Shown one piece after another: positions 1 through 9,439 of a DNA stretch of 64,000 nucleotides (positions are counted from its first letter, which is position 1; every line of letters starts with the position of its first letter). Below the pieces are notes generated by a model. The model saw only the letters and a program-made list of their open reading frames with translations. It searched no databases and was not told where the DNA came from. Origin of the DNA: Vibrio sp. YMD68 (GTDB taxonomy: Bacteria > Pseudomonadota > Gammaproteobacteria > Enterobacterales > Vibrionaceae); assembly GCF_029958905.1 (NCBI RefSeq), contig NZ_CP124613.1:1116001-1180000 (forward strand). Direction: 5' to 3'. The position numbers were made by a program, and so were the translations under genes.

Positions 1-1886
1 TCGCGCCATTCTACTTTTCTGATTGAATTGACTTTGGCTTCGATGGTCTGTGCACTGATGGTGAACGTTAACGTATCGCCGATGTTAATACCTAAGTCCT
101 GTGCGACTTCAGATTCCACTGAAACACCTCCGACGTTGCTCCACTCCCCTTCGAGCACTGGGTTGTAGTCGGGAATCGTATCTCCCCAGGTAAAATTCAG
201 CTCTCTTCGAAGTGCATCACTCTTTTCTTCTGCTCCCTCAATTTCTTTGGCATCAATACCATTAATATGGGTCAACCTGCCACGAATAATCGGAAACGCT
301 TGTGAACGCTCAACCTCATGCTGGTCCAATTGCTCTAAATAGCTTTCCCGATCTTGCTCAGATATATTCAATGAAAAGGCATTAGCCGCGTTCGCTGGTA
401 GTGTCTTTTGCCAATCTTGCAATAGATCCGTTCTCACTAACCATAGTGTCGCCATTAGCATCAACGACAGGCCAAGAGCGCTGTATTGAAGCCCAGTCAT
501 GACGGGTGTTCTATGTATCCGGTTCAAAGCAAGTTTAAACGTTGCACCTAAGGGCAGTTTCGTCATCAGTTTGGTGATAGCAAGGCTGATAATTGCCAGG
601 GTGACAATAACCCCAACAAGCCCACCGAACAGCATCCATACTAAGGTGTTACTCGCGTAATAACCGAGTAAGGGTAAAACCGGAATCGCGATTAACCCAT
701 AATAGCGACGCTTGAAAATGTGTTTACTCGCAGGTTGCATTGCTTGCGCAGCACTAATGTTAAACAAATTCAGCAGTGGCATGCCTAGTGCTGGTACCGC
801 GATAAGCACACACGTCGCGACCGATAACAGATAGGGCGATAAACCGTATGAAGGAAGCTGCTCTGGTAAGATATCCACCAAAGGTAACCGAAGCAGGTAT
901 TCTAGGAGCATCCCAGCGCTGAAACCGAGCGCAATGGAAACCAGTAACAAAATACCGATTTGAAGTAATATCCATCGAGTGAGCCAACGCTTTGTGGCCC
1001 CCAGGCTTTTCAGCATAGCAATGGTGGTTCTTCGCGACGCCACATAACTTTGACAGGTTAAGACTAACGTTGCTGCTGCCATTAAAATCACAATCGCTAC
1101 GCTGAGCGAGAGATATTGCGTTGTATTAATGAAGATATCGTTGGTTCGACTGGCTGTATTGGTGTCTTTCCAGCGTTCGCTAGCCGTCAGCGTTACTTGG
1201 CTTTTTAACTGCTCAAGTTCAGTTTCATCCCCGTTAATGTAGAGCTGATAACGCACCCGACTTCCGATTTGAATCGCACCGGTTTGAGCGATATCAGAAT
1301 AGTGAATAAGCACTGTTGGCATTTGTTGAAAGGGATTAAACGACAGCCCTGGCTCTTCTTCTATTGTCCCGCTCACGATAAAATCAGCGTCACCGATAGC
1401 CAGTGAATCTCCTATAACAACATCAAGCTGAGTAAGAAGTCGCTTATCAAGCCAAAGTTCGTTTTTATTAACTTGCTGCGACTCCTGAATATCTGAAGCG
1501 AGCCTCATTGTTCCACGAAGTGGGTAATTCGACTCTAATGCTTTTACCGTAACAAGCTGCATTTGGGTATCGCTGAACGCCATGGTAGCAAAACGTGTCA
1601 CGCGGCTTACCTCAATTGGCGCTTTTAATATCGCATCCTCTAATGATTGCGGAAGAGGATTAGAAGATTGAAACACTAAATCTGACGTGAGCGCATCTTT
1701 ACCCTGTTTAACCACAACCTGTTCAATGCGTTCTGCGAGCGCAGACAGAGCAAAGACACACGCAATGATCAGAGAGAGTGAAAGAGCGATGGGCCAAAGC
1801 TGTCCATGACGTATTTCTTTGAGGCTCCAGTTGACAAGCCAAGTGGCTTTAGAAATGCCACGATCGGCTGTAGACACTTTATTCAT
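1..1886 (-). CDS. FtsX-like ABC transporter permease (YbbP-type), 3' end outside the window
   Basis: This is the membrane subunit of an ABC exporter, probably a YbbP-like permease acting with the ATPase encoded just upstream. The reading frame is open from the ATG at 1886 to the window edge, giving about 628 codons, so the C-terminus is missing. I read a first transmembrane helix near residues 27-50, a large extracytoplasmic domain to about residue 270, a cluster of helices to about 460, then a second extracytoplasmic domain. This is the duplicated MacB/FtsX layout. The ATG overlaps the ATPase stop by 4 bp (ATGA), so the two are translationally coupled. In E. coli the YbbAP pair also lies next to tesA. 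Substrate unknown; lipid or lipoprotein handling is only suggested by the neighbour. Confidence 0.9.
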   Translation of the reverse strand, partial: MNKVSTADRGISKATWLVNWSLKEIRHGQLWPIALSLSLIIACVFALSALAERIEQVVVKQGKDALTSDLVFQSSNPLPQSLEDAILKAPIEVSRVTRFATMAFSDTQMQLVTVKALESNYPLRGTMRLASDIQESQQVNKNELWLDKRLLTQLDVVIGDSLAIGDADFIVSGTIEEEPGLSFNPFQQMPTVLIHYSDIAQTGAIQIGSRVRYQLYINGDETELEQLKSQVTLTASERWKDTNTASRTNDIFINTTQYLSLSVAIVILMAAATLVLTCQSYVASRRTTIAMLKSLGATKRWLTRWILLQIGILLLVSIALGFSAGMLLEYLLRLPLVDILPEQLPSYGLSPYLLSVATCVLIAVPALGMPLLNLFNISAAQAMQPASKHIFKRRYYGLIAIPVLPLLGYYASNTLVWMLFGGLVGVIVTLAIISLAITKLMTKLPLGATFKLALNRIHRTPVMTGLQYSALGLSLMLMATLWLVRTDLLQDWQKTLPANAANAFSLNISEQDRESYLEQLDQHEVERSQAFPIIRGRLTHINGIDAKEIEGAEEKSDALRRELNFTWGDTIPDYNPVLEGEWSNVGGVSVESEVAQDLGINIGDTLTFTISAQTIEAKVNSIRKVEWR

Positions 1887-2662
1887 ACTGAATGACCTTG
1901 TGAATCGATGTCGTTTCCGCTCGGCACGCTCTGTTTGTTGGAGGCTTCCGCTTTTGAGAGATCCTGTGAACTCTGTTGCAAGCTGTTAGGCATTGGCTGG
2001 ATAGAGCCAGACTGAACGTAAATGGTTCGATCGCACTGTTGAGCCAAAGAAAGATCGTGTGTCACAAGAATAAGCGTCGTGCCATGTTGCTTATTCATAT
2101 CAAAAAGCAAATCAATCACTGTTGCCGCTGTTTTCTGATCCAGGTTACCCGTCGGTTCATCTGCAAATAAAATTTTAGGATTGATCATGAATGCCCTTGC
2201 CAGCGCGACGCGTTGCTGCTCACCACCTGATAGCTGAGAAGGTAAATGCTCCATGCGACTGGTTAGCCCTACTTGGCCCAACAACATTTCAGCCCTTTTT
2301 CTGTCTACTGAGCTTCCATTTAAAAGACAAGGCAATGTGACATTGTCGATCGCTGACAGCGTAGGCACCAATAAAAAGCTTTGAAATACAAAACCGATGT
2401 CATTGGCTCTCAATGAGGCTCGTTCGTCATCACTCATTTGACTGATCGATTTCCCAAGCAGCTCAATCGTGCCGCTTGTAGGAGTGTCGAGACCGGCTAA
2501 GAGCGTCATCAAGGTAGATTTCCCCGCACCGGATGTGCCGACGATCGCAATGCTTTCCCCTTCTTTGACATCCATATCAATATCGTTAAGGATGGTAAGA
2601 GACTCACGGTTATTTGAGATAACCTTTGATACTGACTTTGTACTAATAATGGATGTTTGCAT
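1883..2662 (-). CDS. ybbA: ABC transporter ATP-binding protein (YbbA/LolD type)
   Basis: The 259-residue ATPase partner of the permease. Walker A (GTSGAGKST, about residues 42-50), signature motif LSGGEQQR and Walker B (ILFADEPTG) followed by an H-loop (VTHD) are all intact, so it should hydrolyse ATP. The frame is open further upstream, but the ATG at 2662 is preferred: the frame beyond it is antisense to tesA, and the protein then begins with the usual short lead into the ATP-binding fold. The start codon shares the tetramer CATG with the tesA start on the other strand. The last 40 residues are Ser/Gln rich and extend beyond the ATPase core. Couples by a 4-bp overlap to the permease. Confidence 0.93.
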   Translation of the reverse strand: MQTSIISTKSVSKVISNNRESLTILNDIDMDVKEGESIAIVGTSGAGKSTLMTLLAGLDTPTSGTIELLGKSISQMSDDERASLRANDIGFVFQSFLLVPTLSAIDNVTLPCLLNGSSVDRKRAEMLLGQVGLTSRMEHLPSQLSGGEQQRVALARAFMINPKILFADEPTGNLDQKTAATVIDLLFDMNKQHGTTLILVTHDLSLAQQCDRTIYVQSGSIQPMPNSLQQSSQDLSKAEASNKQSVPSGNDIDSQGHSV

Positions 2663-3260
2663 GATTCGGCTATTTTCCTTAATTCTTATTGTTCTCTGTT
2701 CTAGCATTGCACACAGTAAAACGCTACTGGTTCTCGGCGACAGCTTAAGCGCTGGATATAACATGCCAGTTGAACAGGCTTGGCCTTCACTATTGGGTAA
2801 TGCATTGGCTAACCATAATAAAACCATTGAAATCGTTAATGGAAGCGTTTCCGGTGATACTACGGGTAATGGCTTATCACGCCTACCTTTATTGCTGGAA
2901 GAGCATAACCCTAACTATGTTCTGATCGAACTTGGTGCTAATGATGGCTTGCGCGGGTTTCCACCCAATCTGATCTCTAATACGTTGACTGAACTCATAA
3001 AGATCACAAAAGATTCAGGGGCTCAGCCAATATTAATGCAAATCCGCATTCCACCCAATTATGGGAAGCGCTACAGCGATGCATTTTTTCAAATTTACCC
3101 AAACCTAGCTGAGCAAGAAAACATACCATTACTCCCTTTCTTTTTAGAGCAAGTCGTTATCAAACCAGAGTGGATGATGGAAGACGGTCTGCACCCTAAA
3201 CCGGTTGCTCAGCCATGGATCGCAGAGTTTGTCGCTGAAAAAATATCGGTACATCTTTAA
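2661..3260 (+). CDS. tesA: Multifunctional acyl-CoA thioesterase I / lysophospholipase TesA
   Basis: A 199-residue periplasmic SGNH/GDSL hydrolase that cleaves acyl-CoA, acyl-ACP and lysophospholipid esters. A signal peptide (residues 1-19) is followed by the block I motif GDSLS with nucleophile Ser28, block III GAND, and the C-terminal DGLH giving Asp175 and His178 of the triad. Size matches the family. I start at ATG 2661 rather than the upstream in-frame Met at 2469, because only this start puts a signal peptide at the N-terminus and the upstream part is antisense to the ABC ATPase gene. It overlaps the divergent ATPase start by 2 bp. fabV follows 95 bp downstream. Confidence 0.95.
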   Translation: MIRLFSLILIVLCSSIAHSKTLLVLGDSLSAGYNMPVEQAWPSLLGNALANHNKTIEIVNGSVSGDTTGNGLSRLPLLLEEHNPNYVLIELGANDGLRGFPPNLISNTLTELIKITKDSGAQPILMQIRIPPNYGKRYSDAFFQIYPNLAEQENIPLLPFFLEQVVIKPEWMMEDGLHPKPVAQPWIAEFVAEKISVHL

Positions 3261-3355
3261 TTTTAATGGTTTAGCTCAATTAAAACCTGCTTCAGCTGCG
3301 CTATTTTAGTGGCTTGCTGCTAGTAAGAGTCAATTTGTTTTAAAAGGCGCTAAAA

Positions 3356-4555
3356 ATGATTATTAAACCCATTATTCAGGGCATGGTCGCTCGTTCTGCT
3401 CATCCACTTGGTTGTGAACAAGCCGTGCTCGATCAAATTGAATTTGTAAAAACAGCTAAGCCCATTCAACAGGGACCGAAACGTGTGCTCATTCTCGGCT
3501 CATCTTCGGGATTTGGGCTTGCATCCAGGATAGCCCTTTCATTTGGCGCATCAGAATCCGATACCATTGGTGTCTCATTAGAGCGCGGTCCAACGGCAAA
3601 AGGTGGGGCGACAGCAGGCTGGTATAACAACCACTATTTTAAGCACCACGCTGAGCAGGCAGGAAGAGTCGCCATCAACATTGAAGGCGATGCTTTTTCT
3701 GCTGAAACTCGCACCAAAGTCATTGAAGCCATTGAAACTTACTTTGAAGGCGAAGTCGATCTTGTCATATACAGTCTAGCAACAGGCGCCAGACCAAATC
3801 CCGACACTGGCGAGTTATGGCGCTCTGCGATTAAGCCCATTGGTCGCAGTATTAACAGCTCTCTCATTAGCCTTGAAACAGACGAATGGTCTGACGTGAC
3901 CTTGCCACCGGCGACGGAGCAAGAAGCAGATGACACCATAAAAGTCATGGGCGGCGAAGATTGGGAAAGCTGGATTGATACCCTAATTAACGCTGAATCC
4001 ATTGCCCAAGGCTGCAGAACCATCGCCTTTTCCTACGTTGGTCCAGAGATTACGCACCCATTGTATCTTGATGGAACTTTAGGGCGAGCCAAAATCGACT
4101 TGCATCAGACCAGTCATTCACTCAATTTGAAACTTGCCAATTTTTCCGGCGGTGCTTATGCGACGGTATGCAAAGCGCTAGTAACCAAAGCCAGTGTGTA
4201 TATCCCAGGCTTAACACCGTACATGATAGCCTTGTACAAAGTGATGAAAGAGCGCAACCTTCATGAAGGCTGCATTGAACAAATGCAGCGTCTCTTTTGC
4301 GACAAACTGTACGGCGAACAACGCATTCCTCTTGATGGCGAACGATTATTGAGAATGGATGATTGGGAGCTGAAGACTCAAGTTCAACACGATGTTTCCC
4401 GCATACTGGAAGAAATGACACAAGATAACTTTAAGCAGATTGGAGATTATCAAGGCTTTAAGTCTGATTTTTTGAAACTCAACGGTTTTAATTTTGAGAA
4501 AATTGATTACACTGTTCCGATTGATATTGAGTTATTTATTACTACAAGTAACTAA
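3356..4555 (+). CDS. fabV: Trans-2-enoyl-ACP reductase, FabV type
   Basis: NAD(P)H-dependent enoyl-acyl carrier protein reductase catalysing the last step of the fatty-acid elongation cycle. The 399-residue length is typical for FabV, which is larger than FabI. The nucleotide-binding region LILGSSSGFGLASR lies at about residues 45-58, and the FabV active-site pattern Tyr-x8-Lys is present as Tyr237 and Lys246. FabV enzymes are known to be naturally tolerant of triclosan, so this gene could make the host insensitive (family knowledge, not shown here). An intrinsic terminator lies 41 bp after the stop. A separate promoter is expected in the 95-bp gap after tesA, but I do not see a clear one. 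Confidence 0.96.
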   Translation: MIIKPIIQGMVARSAHPLGCEQAVLDQIEFVKTAKPIQQGPKRVLILGSSSGFGLASRIALSFGASESDTIGVSLERGPTAKGGATAGWYNNHYFKHHAEQAGRVAINIEGDAFSAETRTKVIEAIETYFEGEVDLVIYSLATGARPNPDTGELWRSAIKPIGRSINSSLISLETDEWSDVTLPPATEQEADDTIKVMGGEDWESWIDTLINAESIAQGCRTIAFSYVGPEITHPLYLDGTLGRAKIDLHQTSHSLNLKLANFSGGAYATVCKALVTKASVYIPGLTPYMIALYKVMKERNLHEGCIEQMQRLFCDKLYGEQRIPLDGERLLRMDDWELKTQVQHDVSRILEEMTQDNFKQIGDYQGFKSDFLKLNGFNFEKIDYTVPIDIELFITTSN

Positions 4556-4565
4556 AAAATAAAGA

Positions 4566-4581
4566 GTCTCAAATTTGAGAC
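4566..4581. repeat. Perfect 16-bp palindrome between fabV and its terminator
   Basis: GTCTCAAATTTGAGAC is an uninterrupted perfect palindrome just after the fabV stop and before the terminator hairpin. It could be a protein-binding site or part of the 3' transcript structure; role unknown. Confidence 0.6.
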
Positions 4582-4595
4582 AGCCATTAATAAGC

Positions 4596-4627
4596 AAAGC
4601 CCCGTTATTTTTCTGGGGCTTTTTTTT
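4596..4627 (+). terminator. Rho-independent terminator of fabV
   Basis: Stem AAGCCCC / GGGGCTT around a short T-rich loop, followed by a run of T residues. It ends the tesA/fabV side and insulates the next gene. Confidence 0.9.
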
Positions 4628-4654
4628 GTTACATTAACAAAAGGCTCTTATAAT
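4626..4654 (+). promoter_or_regulatory. Sigma-70 type promoter of the GAF-GGDEF-EAL gene
   Basis: A -35 box TTGTTA (4626-4631), 17-bp spacer and a perfect -10 box TATAAT (4649-4654). Predicted transcription start is near 4661. That leaves only about 11 nt before the TTG at 4672 but 83 nt before the ATG at 4744, which supports the ATG as the start codon. Confidence 0.75.
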
Positions 4655-4743
4655 TAAGAAGTTGGATAGCATTGAGTAAACAACCATTCGGTCTCGACGC
4701 ATTGGATGCCACAGAAGACTTTGATGAAAAGGGAGCAATAGAG

Positions 4744-6660
4744 ATGTCAAAGATCGATGCTCAGCAACTGTTAATTCCGGACGCAATGTATACAGGTTGG
4801 CAGAGCACACTTAACCTACTTTCAGAAATTGTTGTGGTTCCTGCTGCATTGATCATGCGAGTCAAAAAAACAACCATTGAAGTATGCTGTAAAAATAACA
4901 ATGTGGTTAACCCCTATAATGTCGGAGATAAAGAATCTCTAGGGCAAGGGCTGTATTGTGAAACTGTCATGAACAGAGATGCTGAATTATTGGTGTCGAA
5001 TGCGAACAAAAATCCAGAGTGGAACGATAATCCAGACATAGAACTTGGCATGATTTCCTATTGTGGTTTGCCTCTCCATTGGCCAACCGGTGAACAATTT
5101 GGCACCATTTGTATCCTCGATGAAAAAGAAAACCCATTTACGCCAACCTATCGACGCCTGCTCGATAGCTTTCGTATCTCCGTTGAAGCGCAGCTAGAAA
5201 CACTCTATCAACACGAAAAACTGCAACGACTCAACAATGAATTGCAGAACCGGGTAAACAGCCGGACTCAAGACCTCGCAAGCTTAAACTACTCGCTCAA
5301 CCAAGAAATCGATAAAAGACGCGCAGCGGAAGAACAAGTTCAATATCAAAGACTGCACGATATTGGTACGGGATTCCTCAATCGCAAAGCGTTGGAAAAA
5401 GAGCTGCCAAACCAACTGACTATCGCAGCGGAAAAGGAAAAAGAACTGGCGGTAGTGCACATTGGTTTTACTAATGGCCGACGCTTACAATCGAAGTATG
5501 GCTATAAAGAGTGGGATAGGATTTTAACGCACTATCGCTACCGTTTGAGTGCCAATATTCAAACGCTCAAACTCATCACCGCTCGACCGACCTCGACCGA
5601 CTTAGTTCTTATTGTAAAATCAAAAGAATTAGCCGTAACACTGGAAAAACTCTGCCAAACTTTGGTCGATGTGGGGCATTCAGAATTTGTGATTGAACAA
5701 GAAAGTGTTCACCTTCATGCCTATATTGGTATTGCGACGTCAAGTGATACCAATCAAAGCGCTGATCTACTCAAATATGCAGCTGAGGCCATGTTATCGT
5801 GTAAGGACTCAGGGCATCAATTCAGTTTTTATTCTCAGGCTTTCTCTGATAATCACAGTCATATGAATCAGCTTGAAAGTTATCTTTTACAAGCAGTAAG
5901 AAGCGATGATTTACTGCTCTATTTCCAACCCAAAGTCTGCCCAACGAGTCACCGTTGGACAGGTGCGGAAGCTTTGCTGCGGTGGCGTCACCCAATATTG
6001 GGCGACATATCCAATGAACGACTCATCCACATCGCAGAACAAAATGGGCTTATTTTTGAGGTCGGAAACTTTGTGCTTCGTTCAGCAATAGAAAAAGCGG
6101 CGCAATGGGCGAATCATGTGAGCGACTTTAAAGTCGCGATCAATATTTCGGCCATGCAACTTCAAAGCGTTAACTTTTCACAACAAGTAAAAGACCTGCT
6201 TGATGCCTATCAACTGCCTGCTCGCTACTTAGAGCTTGAGGTGACAGAAAGTGGGCTCATCGGTGATGAGGTCAAAGCGAGCAACACCCTATTGGCTCTT
6301 CACGAACTAGGCGTGACACTGTCACTTGATGATTTTGGCACAGGGTACGCCTCATTCCAATACCTTAAGAAATACCCTTTTGACTGTATAAAAATAGACA
6401 AAAGCTTTATACAACAACTCGAAAATAGTGAAGAAGATCGGGCCATTGTTCGTTCCATTATTAGCGTCGCGAAAAAGCTCAACTTACGCGTGACAACCGA
6501 GGGGATAGAAACTCTCGCGCAAGAAGCGTTCATTATTAGTGAAGGGTGTGAATTTGGGCAAGGTTACCTATACGCAAGGCCAATGCCCTGTGATGAATTT
6601 GAACTTGGTTTACTGAGCCAGAATCAACCAGGCAACGGGCAAATAGCGGTACCGCATTAA
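4744..6660 (+). CDS. GAF / degenerate GGDEF / EAL cyclic-di-GMP phosphodiesterase
   Basis: A 638-residue cytoplasmic signalling protein. Order: GAF-like sensor (about 15-165), short coiled coil (170-205), a GGDEF-fold domain that lacks the GGDEF signature (about 210-365), then an EAL domain (about 375-620). The EAL domain keeps the key residues: EAL at Glu409, NISA, ELEVTES, DDFGTG, the lysine of IKIDKSF and the glutamate of TEGIE. I therefore expect active hydrolysis of c-di-GMP, with the GGDEF domain acting only as a regulator. I chose ATG 4744 because GGGAG sits 8 nt upstream; a TTG at 4672 would add 24 residues but has no usable ribosome site after the predicted transcription start. A PilZ receptor is encoded about 18 kb away. 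Confidence 0.9.
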   Translation: MSKIDAQQLLIPDAMYTGWQSTLNLLSEIVVVPAALIMRVKKTTIEVCCKNNNVVNPYNVGDKESLGQGLYCETVMNRDAELLVSNANKNPEWNDNPDIELGMISYCGLPLHWPTGEQFGTICILDEKENPFTPTYRRLLDSFRISVEAQLETLYQHEKLQRLNNELQNRVNSRTQDLASLNYSLNQEIDKRRAAEEQVQYQRLHDIGTGFLNRKALEKELPNQLTIAAEKEKELAVVHIGFTNGRRLQSKYGYKEWDRILTHYRYRLSANIQTLKLITARPTSTDLVLIVKSKELAVTLEKLCQTLVDVGHSEFVIEQESVHLHAYIGIATSSDTNQSADLLKYAAEAMLSCKDSGHQFSFYSQAFSDNHSHMNQLESYLLQAVRSDDLLLYFQPKVCPTSHRWTGAEALLRWRHPILGDISNERLIHIAEQNGLIFEVGNFVLRSAIEKAAQWANHVSDFKVAINISAMQLQSVNFSQQVKDLLDAYQLPARYLELEVTESGLIGDEVKASNTLLALHELGVTLSLDDFGTGYASFQYLKKYPFDCIKIDKSFIQQLENSEEDRAIVRSIISVAKKLNLRVTTEGIETLAQEAFIISEGCEFGQGYLYARPMPCDEFELGLLSQNQPGNGQIAVPH

Positions 6661-6685
6661 TGTACTGAATTGTCTTTACTCTCTA

Positions 6686-6716
6686 GGCGGTGGTTTCTAT
6701 AATCGCCGCCTTTATC
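6686..6716 (+). terminator. Weak terminator-like hairpin
   Basis: GGCGG / CCGCC arms separated by 15 nt, followed by TTTATCTTTA, in the 63-bp gap between the EAL gene and the next ATPase gene. The tail is short, so it may be a weak terminator or attenuator. Confidence 0.45.
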
Positions 6717-6723
6717 TTTATAT

Positions 6724-8394
6724 GTGAGCAAATTGGATATGGACCAACTTACCGCTGTCCTTAAAAAACTAGAAAAGCAAAATTATCGAGCGTATCAGCA
6801 GATTAAAGGCCAATACGACTTCGGTGACTTTGTGTTACATATTGACCATGTCCAAGCTGATCCGTACGCCTCTGCCTCTCGATTCCGTGCCACACGCGCA
6901 TGGTCATTAACCGGCTTAGAATGGTTAAAAGAACAATCGACTGATTACCAAATTGCCGCTCGAGATTTCATCGCACGCAGTTTTGCTGAGTTCGCGAAAC
7001 AAGACAACAACGTCAGCATCGCCCACTCTGGCCAAACCGTGCTCGATAATACCGCCGTGGTTTTTACCGATGAAGGTATCGAAATTCGCTTTCGCATCAA
7101 TTTACCCGCGGACGGTCGCAGCATATTAGCGAAGAAAGCACTTAACATCATCACGTTTTATCTGCCTAAATTCATTCGTAAATGCACACTTGATCGAGAG
7201 TTGGCTAAAGACAAAATGATCCAACATTGTCAGGTCGTTGAAGATCAAGCCGCGATGCGCGCTCAACTTGCAGAAAATAATCTAACCGCATTTATTGCCA
7301 ATGGCAGTATTCTTCCACGTATTGCAGGTAACTGTGATTTGCCAATGAAAGATGCGGTTAAATTTGTAGCGCCCGACGCGTTAACGGTATCACTGACAAC
7401 GCCAAACCAAGGCGATGTCGTTGGCATGGGCATTCCAAAAGGCATTACGCTTATTGTTGGTGGCGGTTTCCATGGTAAATCAACACTGCTTAACGCCATT
7501 GAACGCTCGATTTACAACCATATCCCAGGGGATGGCCGTGAAGGTATTGTGACCGATCCTGAAGCAATGAAGATCCGCGCAGAAGATGGCCGTTGTGTTC
7601 ATAACCTCAACCTGTCTAACTACATCAATCACTTGCCAATGGGCAAAGATACCGCAGAATTTACAACTCAAGATGCGTCTGGCTCAACGTCTCAAGCGGC
7701 TTGGTTACAAGAATCGATTGAAGCTGGTGCTAGCGCATTATTGATCGATGAAGATACCTCAGCGACTAACTTTATGATACGCGATGAACGCATGCAGGCA
7801 TTGGTATCAAAAGGGCAAGAGCCGATTACACCTCTCGTTGATCGCATTGGTCAATTACGTGATTCTCTTGATATTTCGACCATTGTTGTCATGGGGGGTT
7901 CTGGCGATTATTTGGATGTTGCTGACACTGTGATTCAAATGCACGACTATCAACCGGTTGATGTCACAGAGAAAGCCAAGCAAGTGATTTTGCAACACCC
8001 AACAGAAAGAACCAATGAGTGTGAAACGCCACTTGAAAACTATAAGCCTCGTTCAATTCATTGCGCTGCCCTTCAAACTTTACTCGTTGATGGAAAGTTC
8101 CGTGTTTCCGCAAAAGGGACAGACTCTCTTCGCTTTGGTAAGGAGATCACCGATATTTCTGCTCTAGAGCAACTTGAGTCGAATTCTGAACTTAACGCTA
8201 TCGGTTGGACATGGTTTCAGTTTGCTCAAACACCAGGGTGGTGTGCAACGCCAGCTAACTCTATCCGCGCATTATTAAACGATGATTGGCACGTCAATAT
8301 GCCCAACCATGGGGATCTTGCAAAGCCTCGTGTTCTTGATGTAATGGCGGCGCTTAACCGCATGAGAAAATCGCAATTCAAGCCAAATCATTAA
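6724..8394 (+). CDS. COG3044-family predicted ABC-class ATPase
   Basis: A 556-residue cytoplasmic ATPase of the uncharacterised COG3044 group. The P-loop GGGFHGKST places Lys at 252, and the Walker B-like segment ALLIDEDTSATNF follows at about 340. The family has no membrane segments and is not a transporter; its cellular role is not established. The frame opens with GTG at 6724; ATG 6739 is an equally plausible start and would give a protein beginning MDQLTAVLKK. Neither has a strong ribosome site. Followed by a strong terminator shared with the convergent DnaJ-related gene. Confidence 0.88.
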   Translation: MSKLDMDQLTAVLKKLEKQNYRAYQQIKGQYDFGDFVLHIDHVQADPYASASRFRATRAWSLTGLEWLKEQSTDYQIAARDFIARSFAEFAKQDNNVSIAHSGQTVLDNTAVVFTDEGIEIRFRINLPADGRSILAKKALNIITFYLPKFIRKCTLDRELAKDKMIQHCQVVEDQAAMRAQLAENNLTAFIANGSILPRIAGNCDLPMKDAVKFVAPDALTVSLTTPNQGDVVGMGIPKGITLIVGGGFHGKSTLLNAIERSIYNHIPGDGREGIVTDPEAMKIRAEDGRCVHNLNLSNYINHLPMGKDTAEFTTQDASGSTSQAAWLQESIEAGASALLIDEDTSATNFMIRDERMQALVSKGQEPITPLVDRIGQLRDSLDISTIVVMGGSGDYLDVADTVIQMHDYQPVDVTEKAKQVILQHPTERTNECETPLENYKPRSIHCAALQTLLVDGKFRVSAKGTDSLRFGKEITDISALEQLESNSELNAIGWTWFQFAQTPGWCATPANSIRALLNDDWHVNMPNHGDLAKPRVLDVMAALNRMRKSQFKPNH

Positions 8395-8410
8395 TCGGGC
8401 TCTTTTCTCG

Positions 8411-8449
8411 ATGTCTAAGCTCAATGTCTAGGCTCAGTGTCTAGGCTTA
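8411..8449. repeat. 13-bp tandem repeat x3
   Basis: ATGTCTAAGCTCA, ATGTCTAGGCTCA and GTGTCTAGGCTTA in direct tandem right after the COG3044 gene. One of many short tandem repeats in this window. Confidence 0.85.
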
Positions 8450-8482
8450 ACATTTCAGCATTGAATGTTCAGGTTAAAATAC

Positions 8483-8515
8483 AAAAAGATGGGGATTGCT
8501 CTCCATCTTTTTTTT
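8483..8515 (+). terminator. Bidirectional rho-independent terminator
   Basis: AAAGATGGGGA / TCTCCATCTTT stem with a TTGC-containing loop, a T run on the + side and an A run on the other. It lies between two convergent genes and can serve both. Confidence 0.9.
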
Positions 8516-8532
8516 ACTTAGAACTCCTAGAT

Positions 8533-9150
8533 TTAGTGCCTAAGGATATTCCAAGCTTCACACAACACTCTAAACTGTTCCGCGTTTCCATTGTCTCTAT
8601 CAGGGTGCCACTTGAGCGCAAGCTTTCGCCACGTTTTACGAATTTGAGCAGCACTGGCATCGGGTTGCAATTCAAACAGAGTTAACGCTCTTGCTCTGTC
8701 CATATCCTGACCATCTTTACTGCCCACAAATTGACGATAGCGTGACCAAAACTCATTAAGCAGACGCTTCACTTCGCCCTCTTCTGCTTCGTAGTTTATC
8801 CACTGTGTGTAATAGTCTCGTAACGGGTCGCTCGTATCTATGGTGTGTTGGGCAACATTGACATGCGACAACAGTGCAATGTCCATAGCTTGAACCTGCA
8901 ACCAACTCTCAGGGTATAAGGTTTCCTGCAGTTGGTAGAGCGCATTCATCATCAAAAAATTACGCTTGAATAGGTCTTTTTCTGGCTGTGAATCAAGAAT
9001 AGGTACAAACCCTAGCTCAGTAATATGGGCCGCTAAAGTATGGACTTTCCAACCCGAGGGCTGTTTTTTCAGCACCTCCAATATCGGCCAAACCAGTGGG
9101 TTTTCCATGTAAGTTTGAAAGCAGGCTGCCAGTTCATGTTGTTCAGTCAT
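8533..9150 (-). CDS. DnaJ-related co-chaperone-like protein
   Basis: A 205-residue protein with a DNAJ_related N-terminal region and a C-terminal J domain (about 150-205). The HPD tripeptide needed to stimulate DnaK is present (KWHPDRDNGNAEQF). The J domain being C-terminal, with no Gly/Phe or zinc-finger region, separates it from DnaJ and CbpA. Probably a specialised Hsp70 partner; client unknown. Convergent with the COG3044 gene across a shared terminator. Confidence 0.88.
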   Translation of the reverse strand: MTEQHELAACFQTYMENPLVWPILEVLKKQPSGWKVHTLAAHITELGFVPILDSQPEKDLFKRNFLMMNALYQLQETLYPESWLQVQAMDIALLSHVNVAQHTIDTSDPLRDYYTQWINYEAEEGEVKRLLNEFWSRYRQFVGSKDGQDMDRARALTLFELQPDASAAQIRKTWRKLALKWHPDRDNGNAEQFRVLCEAWNILRH

Positions 9151-9439
9151 AGAGTAGCTAGTTGGGAAGTCTTCTCTTAATTGAAAAGCACTGTGGCGTA
9201 TTTGTCGAGTTATTCATAATTTTTGCCAACAACGACATGAGCCCTGCGGCAAAAATACACATTATCAAGCGCACCAAACCTGACGCCCTCTGTTAAAAAG
9301 TTTACTGAAAAGTAACAAATATATGAAATGCATCTCAAAGTTTATATGCAAAACAACGAAGGCATTTAACAAAGTGAGATGTAGGCTAAGATAGATTCAT
9401 GCACCTAAATCAAGGTGTATTACGCTGCCGAGATACTAT
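9151..9439. other. Intergenic region with inverted repeats
   Basis: No gene seen in this 289-bp divergent gap. It contains perfect 9-bp arms ATTTTTGCC (9219-9227) and GGCAAAAAT (9248-9256), and a CACCT/AGGTG inverted repeat (9402-9417) about 20 bp before the zinc-ribbon start. Either may be regulatory. Confidence 0.5.

Noticed and set aside
2469..2660. Upstream extension of tesA
   Set aside because: It is antisense to the ABC ATPase gene and would hide the signal peptide.
8437..8685. 82-codon frame overlapping the DnaJ-related gene
   Set aside because: It starts in a tandem repeat, crosses a terminator and lies antisense to the J domain.
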